In this document: one piece after another, positions 45,728 through 56,392 of the stretch | Position numbering within the stretch: position 1 is the stretch's first letter | Layout: every line of letters starts with the position of its first letter | Assembly: GCF_029203305.1 (NCBI RefSeq) | Contig: NC_089463.1 | Coordinates: 372,001-436,000, forward strand | DNA length: 64,000 bases | Direction: 5' to 3' | DNA from: Yamadazyma tenuis | Lineage: Eukaryota > Ascomycota > Pichiomycetes > Serinales > Debaryomycetaceae | The notes under the pieces: model-generated | Databases searched by the model: none | What the model was told of the DNA's origin: nothing | What the model saw: only the letters and a program-made list of their open reading frames with translations | Translations under genes and position numbers: made by a program

Positions 45728-48700
45728 ATGAGTTCTTCTTTACAAGGTACGTATAATCTCCATCATCGCCAATTGTCGGTAGATACCTCAAACACGAGTA
45801 TGTTTCTAACCCTTCCATCTAGCTCCCACGCTCAAAGTCGGGCTCACCCCCGAAGAAAAGCGGCTCTATTCGCAGCTCTTTAAGTCGCTCGATCCCGAAG
45901 GCACTGGTGTGATCACAGGCGAAAAAGCCCGGACCACCTTTGAGAAGTCGGGATTACCGCCAGCCATTCTCGGTGAAATCTGGCAGTTGGCCGACCGCAA
46001 CAACTTGGGTTTCTTGACCCAATTTGGCTTTTGTTACGCCATGAGATTGATTGGATACACCCAAGCCGGGAATTCCCCAACTCCAACTTTGGCTGATACC
46101 CCGGGTCCGTTGCCCAAGTTCGCCGGATTGGCGCTACCAGTGGCACCGGCAATTGTATCTCTGTTGCAACCACAGGCCACAAACAACTCGTTTATGCAAT
46201 CACAGCCAAGTGCCCAAGTTCCTCAGAACACTGCCACTTACCAATCACAACCCCAGGACCCAATTCCACCTCTTAACCCCACAGACTACCAGAAATTCAG
46301 TGGGCTTTTTGTCCGCACCACCGGGTCGCCTACCAAGGAGTTGAGTGGGGCTCTGGCCAGAGATATCTTCTTGAAGGCCAAATTGCCTACGGATGTGTTG
46401 GGACAAATCTGGAACTTGGTGGACACCGAAAACTTGGGTCAGTTGAATATGGCGAGCTTTGTTGTGGCCATGCACTTGATCCAGGGGCTTTTGGGAGGCT
46501 CTATCAAGCAGTTGCCTCCATTCTTGTCCGATTCCATTTGGCAGAGTGCTCAACCACCGCCTGCTAGCTCGCGTCAAGCTTCCTACGCTTCCGTCAGTTC
46601 GCAACTGACCGTCAAGCACATCCCCCAACAGCCTCCTCTGTACGCTACTCAAACTTCCACTCCAACGGATGAATGGGCTGTCACTCCCACCATGAAACTG
46701 CAATATGAGTCCATCTTTGCTAATTTAGATAAGGCCAAAACTGGTCAATTGAATCCAGACCAAGTTGCCTCATTCTTGATGACTTCGAAATTGAGCCAAC
46801 AAGATTTGGCTGCTGTGTGGGACTTGGCAGATATTCAGAACACTGGAGTATTTGGAAAATTGGAGTTTTCAATCGCTCTTTTCCTTGTCAATAGAAAAGT
46901 TGCTGGTGGTTCTCTTCCTAATATTGTTCCCGATGGTCTCATCAAGGCTTTTGGTGACGACAGTGCTTCGCAGACTCCAACCACTTATACTTCACCAGTT
47001 GTGTCAAAGGCGACAGCTCCTCAACAACCACCAAAGCCCTTGACGGTCCAAAAAACTTCTATTGATGAATTGGCTGATGTTTTTGGTACCCCTGGTCCGG
47101 TCACCCAGGTGTCACCAGTAGCCACCGGTTCAGTACCTGGATCACTTCAAACAAGAGCTTCGAGTAGTGATCTTACTCAAAGTGGAGAGTTACCTAAGGT
47201 TAGAAAAAACATGAATTTCAGACCAACCTCTTCTTTTGGCCAGAGTTTGTTGAATAAGGGTGGTTTATCGAGTCCTCAGGAAGAATCTCCCGATCTCTTG
47301 GGTGAAGATGTCCATCATGGTTCTCCTCTGAAGGTTCCTCAACCAACGTCTCCACCTTATGTTGCTGCTGTTCAACCCGAACCCCCAAAATCAAAGACTG
47401 TTAACTACGATGCATTGAGAGCGGTTCCTCCTCCTCCAAAGAGATCTACTTTCCAGCCCCAAAGTACCGCTGGTCATACTCCTCCGGTTCAATCTCCTCA
47501 AGAGCTCGACCGAAACTTGAGTTCCTCATCTTTTGTCTCACCAGTACCAACGGGTGATATTAATACTTCAGTACCAGCTTCAGGCCCACCTGGTACTAGA
47601 AACAACGACCTATTGGCGGACCCATCCACATCAGCCCAATTTTCCCAAGCAACCTCGGACATCGCCAACATTTCTAATCAGGTCAAGTCTTTAAGCTCTC
47701 AAACTTCTCAATTGCATGACAACAAGTCTCGTGCTACTCAGGAGCTCAATAAGATTTTAACCACCAAGAAGGAAATTGAGTCCAAGTTGAGAATCTTGAG
47801 AACATCTTATGATAATGAAGTCAAGCAGTTCAAGGAGGTTGAAGGTAATTTGGTCAATGCTAAGGAAGAGACCGAAGCTTTAAGATCAGAATCCTCTATT
47901 GCAGAAGCCAAATTCAACGCTTTGTCTACAGAATTGAATGAGAAGCAGGTGCAAATGGAAAATTTACAAAAGGAAAATGGTGCTGTCAGTGAAAGATTGG
48001 GAACTGTCAATGCCGAAATTTCAGACTTACAAAATCAATTGCTGATTGTGCTTGGCGAGAACCAAAAATTGTCCAACCAATTGTCTGTTAGGTCCTCTCA
48101 AGTGCAAGTTGCGTTGGTGAAGAAGCAGGACTTGGAATCTCAGTTGGCTCAAACTTTGGCTGCCAATAAAAGAATACAAGATGAAATTAATGCCAAAGCC
48201 GAAGAAGAAGCCCAGGCTTTGGCACATCACCAGAAATTACAAAATGATTTAGCTGAGGCTAAACTGTTCAAGCCCGTGCAACCAGAACCCAAACAAAGTA
48301 GCTCACACTTTGAAGGTGCCATTGCGGGTGTTGTTGCCGGCGCGGCTGCTGGTGTTGGATTAGGTGCTGTTGCCAAAAGTATTTTGCCAGATACACAAGA
48401 GCCAACTACCAAATCTGCAGAAATCACAGAGGAGGAACCAACCACAGAGTCCAAGGGAATTGCTACATCATCTCCTTCCGAATCCAAGGCTGTAACAAGT
48501 CCAGAAGTTTCTGAATCTGTACCTCAATCGGTTCCTGTCGAGGCCCTTGTGGATGAAGTCAAAGAGAAGGCCGCTCCAGACTTCACGGGTATTGAGGACA
48601 ACGATAACACCGAAGAATCGAAGCCTGAAACTGACTCCCAATACAATAAATTCGACGAACGTACAAACACCACCATTGATTCAGCAAACTCCGCCAATGG

Positions 48701-49739
48701 AGAAGGAGAAACACCAGTCACATCACCTTCACCTTCAGAATACCAATTTCCCCAGGGTGGAATGGTTGGTATGCCTGGTGTCTTGGTGGGAGTTCAAAGA
48801 ACAGATTCGTTGACTTCAAGTGTTCAGAATAACGCTGCCATGTCTGTTCGTGATGACAACATTGAAGAATTCAGTGACCGTGACACTATTGGCGTTGAAG
48901 AAGTTGCCAATGGTTCTGCTGCTGAAGAAGATAAGTCTGCACCATCAAACCAAGAAAGCGATGGAGACAAGCTTTCGTCTGGGGTGGAATCCTTTGAAAT
49001 TGTTAATGCTGATGATGCTAGAGATGCCGAAATCGATGACAAGACCAGGGACTCCACCTCCTTTGTTATCAAAAATCCATTAACAACCGACAATGCCGAA
49101 GAAGAGTTCCCTCCAATCAAGGAACTTGATTATGACGAAAGCGACTCTTCAGAAGACGAAGATTTTCATGAGGCAAAGGACTTATCCAAGGGTGATCTTG
49201 TTGCTGGATCTACTGCTGTAGCTACATCTAAAAAGGACCAATTTGACAGCGCTTTTGACGATCTTGAACCAGCCGCCACAGAAGCGGAACCCGAGGTGGT
49301 ACCAGGGTCATTCCCCGTTGAAGATGAACCCAAAGACAACTTCTTTGACGAGTTTGATAATTTGGAAGCGGCCAAAGCTGAAAATGAAGGTGAAGAGGAA
49401 TTTGGAGATAACACCGATGACTTCTTTAACAACGATTTCACAAACAGCAATATGCCAGATTTTAGTCAATCCCAACAACAGCCATTAACTGAAGCTAAAA
49501 CTGGTAACGATGAATGGGAACAGCTTTTTGCTGGCTTTGGCAACTCACAATCGGCACAAAACACACCCCTGCAGCCCGTGGTAAATCTGTTTGCTCCTGC
49601 TGCTGTCAGTGAACCTACCAACGAATTGGTACAAGAGCTTGTTGGTATGGGATTTGATGAGAGCACTGCAACTGAAGCATTACAAAAAGAAGGATGGAAC
49701 CTTGAGGCCGCCACCAACTATTTGTTGGATAATGCTTAG
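45728..49739 (+). CDS. EDE1: EDE1, endocytic EH-domain scaffold, one intron
   Basis: Exon 1 (45728-45746, MSSSLQ) joins exon 2 (45823-49739) for a 1311-residue protein. The splice restores the start of the first EH domain ([29 protein letters not shown]). EH1 spans about 12-105, EH2 about 150-240 and EH3 about 255-345. A Pro-rich region, a coiled coil at about 620-800 and a C-terminal UBA ([37 protein letters not shown]) follow. Ede1 is the yeast Eps15, an early nucleator of clathrin patches that binds NPF proteins and ubiquitin. A Gly/Ala-rich hydrophobic stretch ([20 protein letters not shown], about 48315-48376) is unusual. Confidence 0.93.
45747..45822 (+). other. spliceosomal intron of EDE1
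   Basis: A 76-nt intron starts GTACGTATAA right after the codon fragment CAAG and ends CATCTAG. A branch-like TTCTAAC lies at about 45804-45810, around 13 nt from the acceptor. Splicing joins G to CT (Ala) and opens a frame through EH1 whose N-terminal half would otherwise be cut off. The unspliced reading of exon 2 has no ATG near its 5' end. Confidence 0.82.
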
Positions 49740-49884
49740 ATGTTGATTATGATAAAAGACTGGTTATATTTTTATGTGTATATTTGAATTTCATATTGCT
49801 TTGAAGCTATTACTGTACGTTTGAACTCTATGACCTGATAAAACCGGAAACTGTACATTAAAACTTTTTAAACCATTTACAAAA

Positions 49885-51048
49885 TTAATTGTTCTTCAAC
49901 ACATTCTTCAATGCCTCAGCAACATCACCAACGTCATATTCTTCCTTGTTCAAGTCCTTCAAGTCTGCAACTGGTCTTTCGGCCTGAGGAGTAATTCTGA
50001 AAGCGTGTCTAGAAACAGGGGTATCCCAGTCAATGATAGCAGAGTGCTGGACAACCCTGTTGTCCCATACAACCACAGTGTTTGGTTGCCATGTTGCTCT
50101 CATTTGCAAGTCATGAGATTGCTCGATGTGCTTGTATAAGAATTCCATCAAGAAAGCCGATTCCTCGACCTTCAATTCGACAATTCTTCTGGAAAAGGCT
50201 CTGTTTAAGTAAATAGCCTTTTCCTTGGTGGCAGGATGAACTCTGATCAAAGGATGAATACTTGAAATTGGTTTTCTTCTTTCAATACCTCCATTACCTC
50301 TGGAGCTGGAAGCTTGGTCTTCAGAAGTGTGCAACACATGGAGACCTTCTAATCTCTTCTGGAATTCAGGAGATAATCTCTTATAAGCTTCCACCACGTC
50401 GGCGAAAATGGTATCACCACCAGCTTCTGGGCCTTCTAAAACCGAGAAAAAAGTGGTTCCAGGTGGTTGCAATTCGTATGAGACATCTGTGTGCCATCCG
50501 ACCGCATTGGTGTTTTGAGAAAAGGCTCTTTCGAATTCACCAGGGTCTGCACGACGGTAGGTGATGTGCAATTCCGGGTGTTCCTTAGGAGCCCCCGAGG
50601 TTGGGTGGATGTGCAATCTTCCAAAATAACTACCGTACTTGACAGCAAATTCAGGTCCTTTTGTCGCGAAATCCTGTTCTCTGAACACCACAATACCACG
50701 TTGAGCCACAAACAACGCCAACTCATCTTTTCCTTTGTCGTTCAACTCAGACAACTGAACTCCGGTGATTTCTGTTCCAAGCTTAGGAGTAACTTTTTTG
50801 TTGACGACTTTAACGTCTTTTGGAAACAAATTTGGGAACGATGGGTCAGCCCTGGTACCTGGTTCTTGGTGCTTGAAGAACTTCAATGGAGGAAGCTTTT
50901 GGCTGGGGTTCCAGGTGGGAAGAAATTCGGGATGGTTGGAAGCGTCTCTGTTGACTTTGTTGACGACAAGAGTGCCATCTGGGAGAACTTCATCTATTCC
51001 TTCGTGGAAGTGAATGTCGTAATTACCACCGTTTGGACGAGTAGCCAT
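49885..51048 (-). CDS. JLP1: JLP1-like sulfonate/2-oxoglutarate dioxygenase
   Basis: The 387-residue protein is a TauD-type Fe(II)/2-oxoglutarate dioxygenase. The HxD ligand is GWHTDVSYEL (about residues 184-194), the distal His is VVQHSAIIDW and the 2OG-binding Arg is RHAFRITPQAERP. VFREQDFATKGPEFAVKYGSYFGRLHIHPTSGAPKEHPELH is the Jlp1/TauD phrase. Jlp1 oxidises sulfonates such as isethionate and taurine to release sulfite as a sulfur source. In yeasts it is induced by sulfur limitation. A TATATA on the DNA at 51114-51119 is 66 bp before the ATG. It is tandem with MRX11 and has a long 5' region. Confidence 0.9.
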   Translation of the reverse strand: MATRPNGGNYDIHFHEGIDEVLPDGTLVVNKVNRDASNHPEFLPTWNPSQKLPPLKFFKHQEPGTRADPSFPNLFPKDVKVVNKKVTPKLGTEITGVQLSELNDKGKDELALFVAQRGIVVFREQDFATKGPEFAVKYGSYFGRLHIHPTSGAPKEHPELHITYRRADPGEFERAFSQNTNAVGWHTDVSYELQPPGTTFFSVLEGPEAGGDTIFADVVEAYKRLSPEFQKRLEGLHVLHTSEDQASSSRGNGGIERRKPISSIHPLIRVHPATKEKAIYLNRAFSRRIVELKVEESAFLMEFLYKHIEQSHDLQMRATWQPNTVVVWDNRVVQHSAIIDWDTPVSRHAFRITPQAERPVADLKDLNKEEYDVGDVAEALKNVLKNN

Positions 51049-51510
51049 AATGAATAATTTTGCTTTGTTTTGTTTTGTTTAGGGTGGTGCATGGGTCAGA
51101 ACATGCGGGGGTTTATATACTTTCGACAGCAATCCGGTTCGGCTATACTGGGAATTTCTTAGAGCACATGAGCAGCACGAATCTGGGTAGCCACCACAAT
51201 TGTGAAGGAATTTGCAGCAACATTATAGCGCGATTGCGAAAAAACTGGCCCGATTTGGAAGGCGCCATAGTTGAGCCATAGTTCTATGAACACTTACAAG
51301 GTCAAAGATAAGACCACAGGGGCTTGATTGGCTCGGACGGCAGGGTAGTTGCTTAATACATGGGGTGATTTGGGATGTGAGAGCGAGAATTAGACCTACG
51401 AAACATTAAATATAGTATTAGGGTAGGTGATTTGTCAGCTTTTTTGTGCTGTCAACTGGGAGGAGAGAACACACTATTTAGCTGATATTAAGCTCATGGA
51501 TTGATTATAC

Positions 51511-51598
51511 GTTCATGTGTAGCATATATTGTTCACGTGTAGTATATATCGTTCATGCATAGTCTCTCCTTCATGTGTAATTTGTCGTTCATGTGTAG
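51511..51598. repeat. five degenerate copies of GTTCATGTGTAG at 18-20-bp spacing
   Basis: Copies start at 51511, 51531, 51551, 51569 and 51587. The consensus is GTTCATGTGTAG; the second copy reads GTTCACGTGTAG and thereby contains the E-box CACGTG. Spacers are A/T-rich (CATATATT, TATATATC). Spacing close to two helical turns would put the copies on one DNA face. Confidence 0.7.
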
Positions 51599-51608
51599 CT
51601 TATCAAGG

Positions 51609-51632
51609 GCTTTTGTGTACTGCCACAAAAGC
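51609..51632. repeat. perfect 9-bp inverted repeat in the JLP1 upstream region
   Basis: GCTTTTGTG (51609-51617) and CACAAAAGC (51624-51632) are exact reverse complements with a 6-base loop. It may be a paired binding site or a hairpin. The right arm includes GCCACA, the core of Met31/Met32 zinc-finger sites (CCACA), which would suit sulfur control, though a short core is weak evidence. Confidence 0.6.
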
Positions 51633-52282
51633 TGTGTCAGCTGGCTATTTCACGATAAGTCAAGAAAAGCCTTAGAGAGGACCCCATCAGCTGACTCAAG
51701 TTCTTAGGGAATGGACTATTGCAGAGTTAGGCATTACCTGAATGTCAGAGTTGGTTCTACCTAAAATGTGCTGTACCGAAATCAGTTCCCCTATTTTGAG
51801 CTGCTATTGCGAATATTGGCTGCGAATAAAGTCATATTTGATCCGAACCGATCAGAGAGCTATTTATCAAAGAAGTCTCAAGAGGCCCACTGGGTTTCCA
51901 TTATCCTTTATACGTATTGTCTACTGGCATGGGCTCTTCTTTATACACTGAACGACTCTGCCCACCTCCTGGCTCTTTTGTCTCTGCCAGAAACTACTCC
52001 GATTCACCGAAAAATACCATGTAAGCCCAAAAGTCGAAAAGACATCTGCAACACATTCATGAAGAAACTTTTATGAGCGCAATGAAAGTGATACATGTTC
52101 CTGGCTCATACGTTTCAAATTGAAGTAACAAAAGGTCTACAATTTTGTGGGTGAATTGACCTTTGTTGACCATCAGAATGATAATCACTGCCATTGAAAA
52201 GTACTTGGACTATCGCGATAATGGTAAAAATGGCAAAAGATGCTTTGCCCACTACATGGGACCCTAAATCCAGTCCATTCTT

Positions 52283-52362
52283 TGTATCTACTGGAAGCTG
52301 TATCTACTGAAAGCTGTATCTACTGAAAGCTGTATCTACTGAAAGCTGTGTCTACTGAAAGC
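52283..52362. repeat. tandem array, five copies of a 16-bp unit
   Basis: The unit TGTATCTACTGAAAGC is repeated head to tail at 52283, 52299, 52315, 52331 and 52347. The first copy differs at one base (GGAAGC) and the fifth starts TGTGTC. It lies 52 bp from the 3' end of MRX11, so it might be in its 3' UTR. High identity suggests recent slippage. Confidence 0.85.
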
Positions 52363-52414
52363 TGTGTCCAGTCGCCATTTCTTCTCCTATAACTCTTTTT
52401 ACTCTATTTACAAG

Positions 52415-54355
<1,941 letters not shown>

Positions 54356-54421
54356 GTGCAATTGCCTAGTTCTAGAAATGTATATTTCGTGTTTTTCGTA
54401 TCCGTCGTATCTCTACTAAAG

Positions 54422-55432
54422 TCAATTAGGAATGTGGATTCCCCGTTCGTTCAACTTATTGACGGTCCAAATCCACGTCCGGGCCGCGTAGTCCATGTCG
54501 CCCGCCACTCGCGACGGGCTGGAGTCAAACCCTCTACTATCAAAATACTTGCCGTTATCGTGTTCCAAGTCTAGCGTGGGATCCAAGCACGTTTTGATGA
54601 TGGCATAGCTTCCCTCTTCCACCGAAGACCCGAAAAAATACCCAAACACCTGGAACAAGCACCAGAACATCACACCAATGATGGGTAGTCGCGTAAGGAA
54701 GCTGAAGCTATTAGGATTCATCACAAATCCAGTATCTACAGCTATGCTCAAGATCTTGGGGTTTCGCAACCCTAGCATTTTAACCATATGAATCCCAGAT
54801 ACCTTGGCGTTGCAATACCGGAACCAGCCGAACACTGTGTGAGCGTACGTGGGCCATGTAGTGTCGAGCGACCAGTACAGAAGCTGTAGCCGGTGGAGGG
54901 GGGTGCTGGTGTAGATGATTTTGGGAGGATCGAGATGAGAATGCAATGAAGTGTTTTCAAGGAGTGGAAGAAGTTGGGTTATAAGGAGAAACGGGGCAAT
55001 ATAGTTGAGTTGGAGCAGGATCTCGAAGTTGTCCTGGGTGAGGGTTGGTGGTAACTGGCTGGTGCTCAAGTTGTTGATGAAGATGTTCAAGTGGTCTTCC
55101 AACTTGGCAAATGCCGACGATGTGTGAAGAACCGACGTGAGGCTCGATGGGTCAAGCTCGAGGTAGCGGAGGTGTCCAAGATACCGCTCGCTGGAGAGCT
55201 CGTGCGATGTGTACGTCCGGCGTATGTGGATGGCTTCTTTCTCTAGTTCATCGATACATTTGAGGACCCGGGACTTGCTTCTGCCAGTAATGTACACCAC
55301 ATAGCCGTGGAGGAAAAGATAGAGCACCGTGTACCAGCCAATGCCGCTGCAGCCGCCAAGAATGAGGACGGTCCGGCGGTCAACCGTGGGGTTGACGTAT
55401 GGGAGTGATTCGATATAATCGAGGTCTAGCAT
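54422..55432 (-). CDS. ENV9: ENV9-like short-chain dehydrogenase
   Basis: The 336-residue protein has a Rossmann start (VLILGGCSGIGWYTVLYLFLHGYVVYITGRSKSR), NNLS near 118 in place of NNAG, and the catalytic YxxxK in WFRYCNAKVSGI. A hydrophobic segment follows (LPIIGVMFWCLFQVFGYFFG). This matches Env9 (YOR246C), a lipid-droplet short-chain dehydrogenase of the retinol-dehydrogenase type that acts on unknown lipids or ketones. The C-terminal HIPN is not a targeting signal. It converges with ERG10 with a 66-bp gap. Confidence 0.85.
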   Translation of the reverse strand: MLDLDYIESLPYVNPTVDRRTVLILGGCSGIGWYTVLYLFLHGYVVYITGRSKSRVLKCIDELEKEAIHIRRTYTSHELSSERYLGHLRYLELDPSSLTSVLHTSSAFAKLEDHLNIFINNLSTSQLPPTLTQDNFEILLQLNYIAPFLLITQLLPLLENTSLHSHLDPPKIIYTSTPLHRLQLLYWSLDTTWPTYAHTVFGWFRYCNAKVSGIHMVKMLGLRNPKILSIAVDTGFVMNPNSFSFLTRLPIIGVMFWCLFQVFGYFFGSSVEEGSYAIIKTCLDPTLDLEHDNGKYFDSRGFDSSPSRVAGDMDYAARTWIWTVNKLNERGIHIPN

Positions 55433-55657
55433 GGGTTACGGGAGAGTGCACAAAAAGTTGCGAAAACTAAGATGAGATAGGAGATTGAGACTTGAGCACC
55501 GATGAAACAGAGGAAGAGGGAAGCAGCTATTTTTGGGTATGCCTCTGATGTTATCAAGTTATGCTGCTACTCTTTGTGTCCACTGTTTGTTTCTCTTCTC
55601 CATTCTCTAATGTTTTCTATTCTCAACGCTCTTCTCTTCTCCCGTATGTTCATTAAT

Positions 55658-56248
55658 CTATTTATCTATCACCCTACCCACTCGGATAGTGTTACAAATC
55701 TCCTGAAATATGTCATCAAGGCTCTTACCAGTAGTGTTAATAGCCAAGCAGTCGCCCCCATTTTCAACTAATTCGTCACCTTCAGGCACTTCCATAATTT
55801 CGTACTGGCTTTTCACCATATCACTCTTCATATAATGGTTCTTTCTATTTTCCACACGGTTGACCAATTCGTCGAATGAGGCATACAAGAAGCAAAACAC
55901 AAAGTTGAACGACTTTCCATGGTCTTTGATCAATTGTCGATATGATTTCTTCAACATCGAGCACGTCACAATGGCGATATTGTGGGGATCTTCCTTGCAT
56001 TTGACGGCGGTCTGTTCCGTCAAGGTGATGAGCCAGTCCCATCTGTCATCATCTGTTAAGGGAATACCTTTGGACATTTTGATTATATTGGCTTGGGGAT
56101 GCAAGGCGTCACCTTCGACGTATGGGCAGTCGAAGTATGTTGAGAGCTTGGAAGCAGCGGTAGTTTTGCCGGTGCCAGCGGGGCCTCCGACCACGATGAT
56201 GGTTCCAGTCATTAAGGTGTACTTGGAGATGGAGAATTCGGAATTCAT
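55658..56248 (-). CDS. gluconokinase (GntK family)
   Basis: The 196-residue protein contains the P-loop VVGGPAGTGKTTAASKL near 17-33, YVEGDALHPQANIIKMSKGIPLTDDDRWDWL (gluconate and Mg binding region) and the lid RVENRKNHYMKSDMVKSQYE. That is the fungal/bacterial gluconokinase pattern (S. cerevisiae YDR248C). The reaction is ATP plus gluconate to 6-phosphogluconate, feeding the pentose phosphate pathway. The start at 56248 (MNSEFSISKYTL) is used; an inner ATG at 56212 (MTGTIIVV) also makes a complete domain. I see no targeting signal. Confidence 0.92.
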   Translation of the reverse strand: MNSEFSISKYTLMTGTIIVVGGPAGTGKTTAASKLSTYFDCPYVEGDALHPQANIIKMSKGIPLTDDDRWDWLITLTEQTAVKCKEDPHNIAIVTCSMLKKSYRQLIKDHGKSFNFVFCFLYASFDELVNRVENRKNHYMKSDMVKSQYEIMEVPEGDELVENGGDCLAINTTGKSLDDIFQEICNTIRVGRVIDK

Positions 56249-56392
56249 TAAAAGCGGTGAGATTGCGGAGGATGGTGGGGGAGATGCGCGACGGACGTGG
56301 GGGGGGGACGTGCGATGCAGTTTATTTACAGGTCTATTTACAGTGGGGGTCGCGTCTCTCTATCTCGCGTGGGGGACACTCTGGGGAAACCA

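Larger units (their letters stand above)
51049..52414. promoter_or_regulatory. long upstream region of JLP1 with repeats
   Basis: The 1.37 kb between MRX11 (3' end) and JLP1 (5' end), both on the minus strand, hold no supportable gene. It includes a TATATA (51114-51119), a GATAAG (51307-51312), a CACGTG (51534-51539) inside a 12-nt repeat array, a perfect hairpin at 51609-51632 and a 16-nt tandem array at 52283-52362. CACGTG fits Cbf1 control of a sulfur gene. A plus-strand frame at 51768-52076 (102 codons) has no features and I reject it. Confidence 0.5.

Noticed and set aside
51768..52076. 102-codon plus-strand frame in the JLP1 upstream gap
   Set aside because: No signal, domain, codon bias or plausible promoter. 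The frame is in a gap that shows repeats and likely regulatory sequence.
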